Part shown: one piece after another, positions 7,770 through 16,000 of the stretch
Layout: every line of letters begins with the position of its first letter
How positions within the stretch are numbered: position 1 is the stretch's first letter
Virus record (IMG/VR): IMGVR_UViG_3300009155_000224
Span: 1 to 25,992 of that record
Length of the DNA: 25,992 nucleotides
Source: a virus
Direction: 5' to 3' (one strand)
Notes under the pieces: model-generated
Database searches by the model: none
Seen by the model: the letters and a program-made list of their open reading frames with translations, nothing else
Told to the model about the DNA's origin: nothing
Translations under genes and position numbers: made by a program

Positions 7770-9143
7770 TTATCCTGGTGGTCTTGGGTTGGGTGGGGTA
7801 ATGTTGCCGCCTTGATCACCGTTATCAGCTAGAGGTTTGAGTATCTGGCTGAGACTTTGACGACTTGGAATATTACCCATGTCTGTGGTGCTCACTGTAT
7901 ATGTATTGTTCACGAAGCTGTTGCGTAAAGTTTCTGCGGCCGGTGCTAGATCAAGATCAGTTCTTACTGCGGATTCTATGGCCACCCATCGACTACCATT
8001 GTAGCGGAATAGACGATTGGGCGAGTAGTCCAATCTCAACGCATAAGCACCAACTGTGGGATTAGGTGGAAAGCTCACACCCGGAACAACTGGCAATCCA
8101 TTTGGTGGCAACAAGTACCCAGTCTCTGGATCGTATCCACCTGAGAGATAGCCCATGGTATAACCAAAACTGCTAGGACTAGTACCTTCGCCTTCGAGTG
8201 TGCTACTAGAAGATACAGATCCATCACTGGCCACAATGCCAACGCTGGCTGGATCACCGTAGGGAGTAGTTGGTAATATGTAAAATTTTGTGGTATCGTA
8301 TCCACTAAACGGAACATCCACCTGTGCCTGTGCCAACAAGGCATCGTTGATCTCCAGGTCTCGGGGTCTAGTACTCATACGATCGCCCACTGTGGCAGGA
8401 TCGGTGATGGGAGTCCAGTAGGCAGTATCAGTCACAGGAGTGCCCGGAGGAACATTGCCCTTGGAAAGATAGTAGCTGTCGCCATCTAGCACAGTGAATC
8501 CCGCTGGATAAAAATTTCCTGGATCCCAGATATTGTCCGGCATAAAAGGTTTGTTGACAATCTGTTGGAACTCTTGGGCATTGACCATTGGAGTGGCCTT
8601 CACACGCCATATGTGCGGCAACCAGGTCTGGCTGAATCCTTCAGTGGCATAAGACCCATCCTGTATCACATAGTATTTGGGCAAAGGCAACGGTATGGTT
8701 GGATCTAGAGGATAGTAATCTTTAAGGTTGGGCAACTCTAGCACATCACCTGACATTAATTTACGACCAAACGCATCAATCATGTAGTTGTAATGGAACG
8801 TGATAAACAAGGTATCATTGTTCAAGAACAAGCCAAATTGTGTAAGATCAAAATCAATATCTTGCTGTTGATAAACACCGCGCATGATATACACATCAGG
8901 ATCATAGGCTCTATCTCTGTTTTCCAACAACAGCAAATCTTCAATAAACAACGGATTCACACTGTCGTACACTGGTAGCGTGGCATCGTTGTTTCCAGGA
9001 TTCTCACTTTCATCCAAGATTGGGCCCAGATATTTGTGGACATAAACATCTACTCCACCTACTGTGTACATCTCTTTGATAGTGCGATCAAAGAATTGAT
9101 AGTCGTTGGTTCGATTGGGGCGATAAAGGCTCAGGCGTGGCAT
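7770..9143 (-). CDS. gp14: T4 gp14-like neck protein
   Basis: I take ATG 9143 as the start (457 residues, MPRLSLYRPNRTNDYQFF). A TTG at 9173 would add ten residues, but the protein then starts in what looks like leader. Family-type segments include TIKEMYTVGGVDVYVHKYLG, YDPDVYIMRGVYQQQDIDF and FGRKLMSGDVLELPNLKD, characteristic of gp14, which with gp13 makes the neck that joins head and tail. T4 gp14 is about 256 residues, so the C-terminal half is extra. It contains a chitin-binding-like segment (residues ~205-248: ends DTAYWTPIT), a serine-rich linker, and the motif NRLFRYNGSRWVAIE, and ends proline-rich. It lies divergent from the forward genes, with gp15 following after two bases. Confidence 0.8.
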   Translation of the reverse strand: MPRLSLYRPNRTNDYQFFDRTIKEMYTVGGVDVYVHKYLGPILDESENPGNNDATLPVYDSVNPLFIEDLLLLENRDRAYDPDVYIMRGVYQQQDIDFDLTQFGLFLNNDTLFITFHYNYMIDAFGRKLMSGDVLELPNLKDYYPLDPTIPLPLPKYYVIQDGSYATEGFSQTWLPHIWRVKATPMVNAQEFQQIVNKPFMPDNIWDPGNFYPAGFTVLDGDSYYLSKGNVPPGTPVTDTAYWTPITDPATVGDRMSTRPRDLEINDALLAQAQVDVPFSGYDTTKFYILPTTPYGDPASVGIVASDGSVSSSSTLEGEGTSPSSFGYTMGYLSGGYDPETGYLLPPNGLPVVPGVSFPPNPTVGAYALRLDYSPNRLFRYNGSRWVAIESAVRTDLDLAPAAETLRNSFVNNTYTVSTTDMGNIPSRQSLSQILKPLADNGDQGGNITPPNPRPPG

Positions 9144-9149
9144 AGTCAA

Positions 9150-9158
9150 GTATTTACC
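9150..9158 (-). promoter_or_regulatory. Possible late-type promoter box before gp14 (reverse strand)
   Basis: On the reverse strand GGTAAATAC lies 7 bases upstream of ATG 9143. It keeps the TAAATA core of the late boxes seen on the forward strand but not the leading NATA. With the spacing of T4 late promoters, transcription would begin only about two bases before the start codon. Confidence 0.3.
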
Positions 9159-9165
9159 GCAAAGT

Positions 9166-9194
9166 TTGACCAAAAACTCAAAACAGGATAAAAT
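9166..9194 (+). promoter_or_regulatory. Sigma70-like promoter TTGACC-N17-TAAAAT
   Basis: TTGACC (9166-9171) and TAAAAT (9189-9194) are separated by exactly 17 bases. Predicted transcription start is at 9200-9201, the same place as ATG 9200. There is no Shine-Dalgarno sequence before that ATG, so the message may be leaderless. It overlaps the region upstream of reverse gp14, giving a divergent promoter region. Confidence 0.6.
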
Positions 9195-9199
9195 ACTAT

Positions 9200-9454
9200 A
9201 TGGAACAGATACAAGAACGTTTGAAACAAGCAGAACGACAGATTGCCGGTGTACGAAGTCGAGTGGCCAGAAGAGATTTAGTTAAAATGCTCAAACCCAT
9301 AACCACAGTGCTGAATCGACTGAGCCAGGAGAGTGTAGAATGTCGTAGGCTACATAGGGCCACTGCCCGCTACCAAACCCTGGAACAAGAAGCCGAAGAC
9401 TTGGTAAAAAACCTGGAAAAATACTTGGTATTTGCCTGTTTGCTCGGCGGTTGA
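9200..9454 (+). CDS. Small coiled-coil protein of unknown function
   Basis: An 84-residue, strongly helical and charged protein (MEQIQERLKQAERQIAGVR at the start; EQEAEDLVKNLEKYL near the end), with heptad-like leucines suggesting a coiled coil. I recognise no family. It has no visible ribosome binding site, and a sigma70-like promoter lies just 5 bases before the ATG, so a leaderless message is likely. It lies between the divergent gp14 gene and the unrecognised gene at 9507. Its stop codon (9452-9454) overlaps the -35 box of the next promoter. A regulatory or oligomerising role is possible but unsupported. Confidence 0.7.
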   Translation: MEQIQERLKQAERQIAGVRSRVARRDLVKMLKPITTVLNRLSQESVECRRLHRATARYQTLEQEAEDLVKNLEKYLVFACLLGG

Positions 9455-9479
9455 CTACAAAAGAACCCAGTGTTATAAT
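9451..9479 (+). promoter_or_regulatory. Near-consensus sigma70 promoter TTGACT-N17-TATAAT with extended -10
   Basis: TTGACT (9451-9456), a 17-base spacer and a perfect TATAAT (9474-9479), preceded by TG at 9471-9472 (extended -10). Transcription would start near 9486, giving a leader of about 20 bases that includes AAGGA (9496-9500) before ATG 9507. This is the best host-type promoter I see in the window. Confidence 0.8.
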
Positions 9480-9506
9480 TAACAATCATGATATCAAGGA
9501 CATCCA

Positions 9507-10658
9507 ATGGTAAAGACTAAAAAACCCACCGCAGAAATCAAACTACTAAATCCCAAAAGTGCCGATGTAAAATACACCGGCTCAGAACCTGCCTGGAAGT
9601 TAGTGTTGACTGACGGAGATAGGACCAGTGCCATGCTCAAGGCTTTCACTTGGTACAACTATCACTACGGTAAAAAAGATGCCAAAGACATGATAGCCCA
9701 TTGGCTTGAACACAACGACAGACCTAAAGACGCTAAACTCATAAGAGGCATTCCTGACAGCCAGATCCGTAGTACCACAGCCTGGGTATGTAGAATGAAC
9801 TTGATTGGCCTAGCACTAAGTGAACATGAACTCAGCGTAATTGACAGCCAGATCAGTGACATGATGCGTATCAAACAAGAAGTGGTCAAGGTCGTGACCG
9901 AAGAAGAAACTACACAAGCCCGATTAACCATACAAGATCATCTGCGTGAACGCATGAGTGAGTGTGCTGGTGAACTGGAAGGCATGTTTGATGATTTCCT
10001 ACAGCAAGGCGCAAAGTTGACAGCTGAATTCAAGCCCATGTCACACATCCGTGGTAGGAATGTGGCACCACAGATGATTGGCACTATCAGTGCCATCTGG
10101 AAAGATCGCCTGGCTGAGTTTGAAGAAACTGTGGAAGGACGTGACGCAGATCTAGTAGAAGCATACAGTCATCTCACCCGGATACAGTTGCGTAATTGCG
10201 TAAAATTCTGCGAACTGGTGATCAATGACTGCGCCAGCTATGTACAGATCAAGAAAGTAGAACGCAAACCGCGTGCCAAGAAAGCCATAAGCCCTGAAAA
10301 GTTATCTAGTAAGTTCAAGTATCTCCGAGACTTTGCAGAACTCAAACTGGTATCTGAAGCACCAGCCAGTTTAGTCAATGCCAGTGAAGCCTGGTTATAT
10401 GATACCAAAAAACGCAAGTTGATCCATGTGGTAGCTGACGCTCATGTGGGGTCATTTACGATTAAAGGAACCAGCATTGTGGCTTTTGATGCTGTCAACA
10501 GCTCACAGAAGACTCTACGCAAACCAGCTGAACAGATCAAATCTATCGTGTCAGTTGGAAAACCCGCGGCACGAAAAGCGTACAAAGATATAAAAAGCAC
10601 AGAAATCAAGTTTAATGGCCGTGGTAACGAGAACTTGATCATACTCAAGGCCTGGTAG
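9507..10658 (+). CDS. Conserved phage protein of unknown function (383 residues)
   Basis: I do not recognise a named family. The protein is basic and soluble, with no membrane segments. Residues 1-160 include an aromatic patch (KAFTWYNYHYGKKDAKDMIA) and an amphipathic helical stretch; the middle has a basic run KKVERKPRAKKA near residues 250-261. Its C-terminal ~100 residues look beta-rich with AWLYDTKKRKLIHVVADAHV. ATG 9507 has a good AAGGA six bases upstream and is served by a near-consensus sigma70 promoter, unlike the nearby structural genes, which have late-type boxes. That suggests expression from the early or middle phase, and a nucleic-acid role is possible because of the basic run. 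The 10666 box lies just after its stop. Confidence 0.75.
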   Translation: MVKTKKPTAEIKLLNPKSADVKYTGSEPAWKLVLTDGDRTSAMLKAFTWYNYHYGKKDAKDMIAHWLEHNDRPKDAKLIRGIPDSQIRSTTAWVCRMNLIGLALSEHELSVIDSQISDMMRIKQEVVKVVTEEETTQARLTIQDHLRERMSECAGELEGMFDDFLQQGAKLTAEFKPMSHIRGRNVAPQMIGTISAIWKDRLAEFEETVEGRDADLVEAYSHLTRIQLRNCVKFCELVINDCASYVQIKKVERKPRAKKAISPEKLSSKFKYLRDFAELKLVSEAPASLVNASEAWLYDTKKRKLIHVVADAHVGSFTIKGTSIVAFDAVNSSQKTLRKPAEQIKSIVSVGKPAARKAYKDIKSTEIKFNGRGNENLIILKAW

Positions 10659-10665
10659 CATTCTT

Positions 10666-10674
10666 GATAAATAC
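10666..10674 (+). promoter_or_regulatory. T4-like late promoter box before gp13
   Basis: GATAAATAC differs from T4 late TATAAATA by the first base. It is followed by AGGAG (10681-10685) and ATG 10693, the same layout as the boxes at 13044, 16787 and 19988. Transcription would begin around 10680. Confidence 0.65.
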
Positions 10675-10692
10675 TCTTATAGGAGCGATTGT

Positions 10693-11463
10693 ATGGCTAT
10701 CCAACAAGAATCAAGTCTTGAAACACTAAAACAAAATCTATTCCAGTATGTGCGGTATCAACTGGGTGACCAGATCATAGACATTGAGCTGGATGCTGAA
10801 CACTACGAAGCAGCCTATAGAAACACAGTTGGTACCTATCGCCAGCGAGCACAAAACGCCTACGAAGAAAGCTACACATTCATGGAACTAGTAACCAATG
10901 TCAACATCTATGAATTGCCACAAGAAGTTTACAGTGTGCGACAGATATTCCGCAGAACATTTGGTGACAGCACTGGACCGTTTGCGTCAAACTTTGATCC
11001 ATTCAGCCAAGCCAGTTTGAATGTATACCTGATGAATTTTAATGTGGCAGGTGGCCTTGCTACTTTTGACTTTTATAGCCAGTATGTGGAATTGGCCGGA
11101 CGTATGTTTGGCGCCTACATGAACTACACATTCAATCCTGTGACCAAAAAACTACAGCTGGTCCGTGATCCTAAAGGTACTGGTGAAGCGGTATTACTTT
11201 GGACCTATAACTACAAACCTGAATTCAACATGCTGAGTGATCCGTTAATCAGTCAGTGGATGCGTAACTACATGACTGGAAACTGCAAACTCATAATTGG
11301 TGAAGCAAGAGAAAAGTTTGGAACTATTGCAGGACCACAAGGTGGTGGCACCTTGAACGGTACAGCCATGAAGGCTGAAGGTCTGGCCATAATGGAAAAA
11401 AGCATCGAAGAACTCAAGAACTACGTTGATGGAAGCCAACCTCTTAGCTGGGTCATAGGCTAA
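10693..11463 (+). CDS. gp13: T4 gp13-like neck protein
   Basis: A 256-residue protein with the pattern of gp13, the neck component that joins the filled head with gp14 and then the tail. The diagnostic N-terminal part is IIDIELDAEHYEAAYRNTVG, followed by YRQRAQNAYEESYTFMEL and YELPQEVYSVRQIFRRTFGD. Further on, WTYNYKPEFNMLSDPLISQW and a C-terminal helix precede the end. T4 gp13 is 309 residues; this form is a little shorter, as in aquatic T4-like phages. ATG 10693 has AGGAG eight bases upstream and a late-type box before it. In T4, genes 13, 14 and 15 are adjacent and co-oriented, but here gp14 and gp15 are on the other strand. Confidence 0.85.
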   Translation: MAIQQESSLETLKQNLFQYVRYQLGDQIIDIELDAEHYEAAYRNTVGTYRQRAQNAYEESYTFMELVTNVNIYELPQEVYSVRQIFRRTFGDSTGPFASNFDPFSQASLNVYLMNFNVAGGLATFDFYSQYVELAGRMFGAYMNYTFNPVTKKLQLVRDPKGTGEAVLLWTYNYKPEFNMLSDPLISQWMRNYMTGNCKLIIGEAREKFGTIAGPQGGGTLNGTAMKAEGLAIMEKSIEELKNYVDGSQPLSWVIG

Positions 11464-11492
11464 CCTTTTTACAACATTGATACCAAAATTTC

Positions 11493-11501
11493 TGTTATAC
11501 T
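11493..11501 (+). promoter_or_regulatory. Extended -10 promoter (TGTTATACT) at the exonuclease start
   Basis: TG at 11493-11494 plus TATACT at 11496-11501 make an extended -10. No -35 at 16-18 bases is obvious. Predicted start is about 11507-11509, on the ATG at 11508, which has no ribosome site before it, so the message may be leaderless. Confidence 0.5.
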
Positions 11502-11507
11502 AGCAGT

Positions 11508-12032
11508 ATGGCAGATTTAATGATAGACCTAGAAGGATTGGGCACAGGACCGGACACTACGATATTGACCATCGCGGCACAGAGTTTTGACCCGTTTGGT
11601 TCCGGCTATTGCGAACCAAAATATTATGCCAGGATTAGCCTGGAAAGCCAACCCGATCGTAGCATACAACAAAGCACCATAGACTGGTGGGCCACCCAAC
11701 CAGCCGCGGCCAAGGATGAAGCCTTTGCCGAACAAGATCGCATACCATTGGCTCAAGCACTAGATGAATTGGGTCGATTGATCTGGCACAGCAAAAGAAT
11801 CTGGGCACAAGGTCCCACATACGACATGAACATCCTGGAACATGCCTATAAGAGCTATGGCAAACCCATACCCTGGCAGTTTTATGCTGTGCGTGACAGC
11901 CGTACTGTGTTTAGTTTATGGCCCGGACTGCCTAAACCTGCCACCAGTCACCATGCCTTAGAAGACTGTCGCAGGCAAATCGCACTATTACAAACAACGT
12001 TACAACACTTCAATATAAGGGAAATGGCATGA
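11508..12032 (+). CDS. DEDDh 3'-5' exonuclease-like protein
   Basis: A 174-residue protein with the four acidic residues of the DnaQ/DEDDh fold: D7 and E9 in MIDLEGLGTG, D106 in GPTYDMNILEHA, and the HxxxxD pair H148 and D153 in SHHALEDCRRQ. Such enzymes remove nucleotides from 3' ends using two metal ions. Length fits the small phage and Rv2179c-like members rather than a polymerase domain. The last residues overlap dNMP kinase by 4 bases (ATGA), so the two are translated together. It is unusual for an enzyme gene to lie between neck and sheath genes; a role in nucleotide metabolism or in degrading RNA or DNA is inferred. Confidence 0.85.
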   Translation: MADLMIDLEGLGTGPDTTILTIAAQSFDPFGSGYCEPKYYARISLESQPDRSIQQSTIDWWATQPAAAKDEAFAEQDRIPLAQALDELGRLIWHSKRIWAQGPTYDMNILEHAYKSYGKPIPWQFYAVRDSRTVFSLWPGLPKPATSHHALEDCRRQIALLQTTLQHFNIREMA

Positions 12033-12679
12033 TTCTTGGCATCTGTGGCTTGATCGGCGCTGGCAAAGACACTATAGCAGATTATCTGGTAAACATACAC
12101 GAATTTAAACGTGAAAGTTTTGCCAACACACTGAAAGATGCTGTGGCTCATGTGTTTGGCTGGGATCGAGAACTACTCGAAGGTCGTACCAAACAGAGCC
12201 GTGCCTGGCGAGAACAAAGAGATGAATGGTGGAGTGACCGTTTAGGCATGGACATAACACCTAGATGGGTGCTACAGTTTTGGGGGACTGAAGTTGCCAG
12301 ACGTAGCTTCCACGATGATATCTGGATTGCCAGCCTAGAAAACAAATTGCGCAAAATAACCGATGATGTGGTCATAAGCGACTGTAGATTCCCTAACGAA
12401 ATCGCCAGTATCAAGTCGGCCGGTGGACGTGTGGTTCGTGTAGTCCGTGGACCTGATCCTGAATGGTACCCACTAGCACTGTCTGTAAACGAAGGGCAAA
12501 AAAATATCACCTGGAGCCGTAGTCGAATTGCCTTGGAAAAATTCAATATCCATGCCAGCGAAACTGCCTGGATTGGCACCAAATTTGATGCTGTGATTGA
12601 GAACAATTCCAGTCTAGATGCGTTATACCAACAGATCACAGGTCTGGTTCAAGATCTCCCTGGCGCCAAGGCAGAGTAG
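12029..12679 (+). CDS. gp1: Deoxynucleoside monophosphate kinase (T4 gp1-like)
   Basis: A 216-residue P-loop kinase. The Walker A motif is GLIGAGKDT at residues 7-15, typical of phage dNMP kinases, followed by the family segments LKDAVAHVFGWDRELLEGRT, FWGTEVARRSFHDDIWI and DDVVISDCRFPNEIASIKS. In T4 the enzyme turns dNMPs, including modified dCMP, into diphosphates for phage DNA synthesis. It starts inside the exonuclease stop codon (ATGA overlap) with a ribosome site AAGGGA about 8 bases before. The 3' end overlaps the convergent HNH-like gene by 44 bases. Function is well supported by the motifs. Confidence 0.9.
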   Translation: MILGICGLIGAGKDTIADYLVNIHEFKRESFANTLKDAVAHVFGWDRELLEGRTKQSRAWREQRDEWWSDRLGMDITPRWVLQFWGTEVARRSFHDDIWIASLENKLRKITDDVVISDCRFPNEIASIKSAGGRVVRVVRGPDPEWYPLALSVNEGQKNITWSRSRIALEKFNIHASETAWIGTKFDAVIENNSSLDALYQQITGLVQDLPGAKAE

Positions 12680-12983
12680 ATTTGGCAACTTCAATAACGC
12701 AATTCTGACACACAGTTTTTAAGTTACGAACAGCAACATTGTTCATGTCGCCATCCACATGATACACCAATAACTGTGCGGCATATTTAGACTTGAACCC
12801 ACATCTATCACACATGGGTTTTTTCTTGTAGCCTGCAGTTTGCCATCGAGCTATTGGCGGTTTAATCCGTTGATTTTTCTTGATACAGTGTTCGCACCTA
12901 CTGCGATAGTGCGCCTGTTCATCACGATAGTAATTTATAGCACAAAATCTCTGTTTACACACCAAACATAACGGTCTTTTCAT
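12636..12983 (-). CDS. HNH-like endonuclease with zinc-finger pairs
   Basis: A 115-residue reverse-strand protein with four CxxC pairs: C6/C9, a second pair in SRCEHC near residues 29-32, CDRC near 58-61 and CQNC near 93-96. The last part, VYHVDGDMNNVAVRNLKTVC, has the shape of an HNH site (H-x-D-x-D then N-L-x-T-x-C). It resembles a family of small zinc-ribbon HNH proteins in aquatic phages. It may be a free-standing homing nuclease or a DNA-processing factor. Its end overlaps dNMP kinase by 44 bases, and ATG 12983 lies divergent from the tail sheath with 94 bases between. The reversed direction among forward structural genes is consistent with insertion. Confidence 0.7.
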   Translation of the reverse strand: MKRPLCLVCKQRFCAINYYRDEQAHYRSRCEHCIKKNQRIKPPIARWQTAGYKKKPMCDRCGFKSKYAAQLLVYHVDGDMNNVAVRNLKTVCQNCVIEVAKSTLPWRQGDLEPDL

Positions 12984-12986
12984 GTT

Positions 12987-12995
12987 GTATTTACA
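12987..12995 (-). promoter_or_regulatory. Possible late-type promoter box before the HNH-like gene (reverse)
   Basis: The reverse strand reads TGTAAATAC four bases upstream of ATG 12983. It has the same TAAATAC core as the box before gp14. Transcription at T4 late spacing would begin at or next to the start codon. Confidence 0.3.
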
Positions 12996-13043
12996 TCAAA
13001 CCTTTCCAAAGGGCAGGCAACAGACGTTCTTTTTGACATTGGC

Positions 13044-13051
13044 CATAAATA
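13044..13051 (+). promoter_or_regulatory. T4-like late promoter box before the tail sheath
   Basis: CATAAATA lies 26 bases before ATG 13078, followed by AAGGA (13066-13070). It has one mismatch to T4 TATAAATA and shares its layout with 16787 and 19988. Confidence 0.7.
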
Positions 13052-13077
13052 TCTATACTAGAAAAAAGGATTTTGAT

Positions 13078-16000
13078 ATGGCTCTAATATCCCCCGGTGT
13101 ACAAGTTACTATAATTGATCAAAGCAATTATATCCCAGGCGCTACCAATTCGGTACCGTTTATTTTGTTGGCAACAGCTCAGAACAAAGTTTCTGGCGCT
13201 GGAGTTGGTGTAGCTTCGGGCACACTGGCTGTTAATGCAAACAAAACTTATTTAATGACAAGTCAAAGAGACTTGCTCAACACCTTTGGTGTTCCGTTCT
13301 TTTACAATACCACAGCTGGTACTCCGATCAACGGATACGAGCTGAATGAATATGGTTTATTGGCCGCTTATAGCGCATTGGGTATTACCAACCAATGTTA
13401 TATACAGCGTGTTGATATTGACCTGGCTGCTCTTACTGCTAGTTTAACTAGACCGTTGGGTGCTCCAAACAACAACACATACTGGTTAGATTCAGTTAAT
13501 AGTTCATGGGGAATTTTTGAGTGGAATTTGACCACTGGTGCATTCAGCAACAAAATTCCTAGTGTTATTACTAGCACAGCTAATTTGGTAACTGGCGAAT
13601 CAATACCGCTACAAAGTTATGGCAGTATTGGTGACTACACAGTGGTCGGTGGTGGAGTTCAAAGTGCTGATGTTGCAGGCGCACTACAAAATCCTGAATA
13701 CTACAAGCGTGGTGGTCCAACCACTACACAAACTAGCTCAACCACATTAGGTGAGTTATATAACACTTGGGTAGCAGTTGGTAGTGATGATTGGAAAACA
13801 GCATGGCCTACAGTTAGTGGCACACTAGCACCCGCATCATTGGTTGCCAACAACACAATCTTTATTAATAATACTAGCACAGTTACAGTTCCAGTATCAA
13901 CTAATAATACTCCAGCTGGTTTATCCGCAGCAATCAACACAGCCAACATAGCCGGTGTTTATTCTGCTGCAATTGGTGGTGCATTGTTTATCTATGCTGA
14001 TAGCCTATCAACTGGCTACGCAGGTAATATTACAGGTAGTACTGCAAATGTATCAACAGGTATTGCCACTTTAACATTTACCAATGCAGGAAACACTGTA
14101 CCTAATCCTTATCCTGTTGGTAGTACCATTACCATTGCTGGTACCACTAGTGGTACATACGATGGTACATTTGATGTAGTTGCCGCAAGCAACACCACAG
14201 TCAGTTTTGTATCTGCATCTACAGTACCAACAAGTGTTGGTAACATTAAATGGTTTGGCAGTGTCAGCGTTAAAAACGGCACCGGTACTCCATTGGCTAC
14301 TCTAGGTATCACAGCAGGTGCGTATGCAACTCCAGAATATCAAGCAAGTCCAAGCTATCAAAATCCACGCTGGAACAGTTCAAGTACAATTCCATACCCA
14401 ACTGGTTCTGTATGGCAAAAAACAAACAATGTAAACTTAGGTACCAATTTGGTAGTCAAGAAATACAATTCAACTCTGGGTACATTTATACAACAAAATT
14501 GTCCAGTATACGCCACAGATGCTGCAGCTTTATATGCACTAGATCCAGCTGGTGGTGGCGCTACTATTCCTGTTGGCGCAACCTATGCTCAAGTTGACCC
14601 ATACGGTGATGGCACTGGCGCATTCATGATCTGGGAACGCTATATTTTAGGTGCCACTAACGTGACTTCTTATATTACTTCTGCTAGTACAGTGTTTAGC
14701 AGTGGTGATACTTTTACAATCAGTGCTACCGAAGCTGGTAGTGCCACACTTAATACAGCCACAGCAGAGTTAACTGGTACTACTGTATCAGACTTTATTG
14801 CCGCAGTTAGTGCTGCAGATATTCCTTATGTGAGTGCCACAGTTGACAGTAGTGGTTATATTGTGTTTACACACAGTCAAGGCGGTGACATCCAACTTAC
14901 TGATTTAACAGGTACTGCTGTAGCTACTGCTGGTTTTACTACTGGTCAAAATATCCGAGGCTTGACTGCATTGAATGTAACTGACACTGACACATTAGTT
15001 CTCAGTAACTGGGTAAGTTACCCAACATTTAGCTATACAACCAGCTCAACCGCTCCAGATCAAAATCCTGATACTGGTACTTACTGGTACTACAGCGACC
15101 CGACACAAGTGGATATCATGATCCAGGATGGTGGCAGATGGCAAGGTTATCAAAATGTGGACAACGATATCCGTGGTTACAACCTCACTGACACCAATGC
15201 CAGTGGTCCAATCATTGCCGCTAGTGCACCAACTACACAGAACAACACAGCACTAAGTCCTTTGGTCTACGGTGATTTGTGGATTGACACAAGCAATCTT
15301 GAATTATATCCGGTAATTAATCGTTGGGAAAATGTTGATGGAACTGATCAATGGGTACAGATTGACAACAGCAATCAAACCACACAAAGTGGTGTATTGT
15401 TTGCTGATGCCAGATGGGCACCAAACGGAACTACAGATCCTGTAAGTGATCCGTTGCCAACTATCACTAGCCTGTTAGTCAGTGACTACTTGGATCCAGA
15501 CGCACCGAGTCCAAGCCTATATCCAGAAGGTATTTTGTTATGGAACACTCGTCGTAGCGGATTCAATGTCAAGACATTCCAAAGCAACTATTTCAACACT
15601 ACCGACTATCCAGCGTACCAATGGTTAAGCAGCACTGCCTACAGCGTTGGTGCTTTAGTGACTAATAGCAGTATAGAGTACATCTGTTTGACAGCTAATA
15701 CAAATCAAACTCCTGGAACCAATGCATATTGGACACCAATCACTGTTACCAACACCTGGTTAACTGCCAGTGGTAACAGAGCTGACGGTAGCCCATTTAT
15801 GGGTCGTCAAGCACAGAGAGCCATTATTAATCAGGCATTACGAAGCGGTATTGATAGCAACACCACAATCAGAGAAGAACAGAATCAGTTTAATTTGATT
15901 GCCTGCCCACAGTATCCTGAGTTGGCACCTAACTTGGCTTTACTCAATGCTGATCGTGGAGAAACTGCTTTTGTAGTAGTTGATACTCCGCTACGATTGA

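Noticed and set aside
9144-9173. TTG start for gp14 at 9173
   Set aside because: It adds ten residues, has no ribosome site, and the family-like start begins at ATG 9143.
11444-11470. A possible terminator after gp13 (TTAGC and GCTAA with a T run)
   Set aside because: The stem is only 5 base pairs with a 10-base loop, weak and overlapping the coding end.
12982-13077. A longer sheath protein starting at 12982
   Set aside because: That leader would cover the late promoter box and the ribosome site; ATG 13078 gives the family start MALISPGVQVT.
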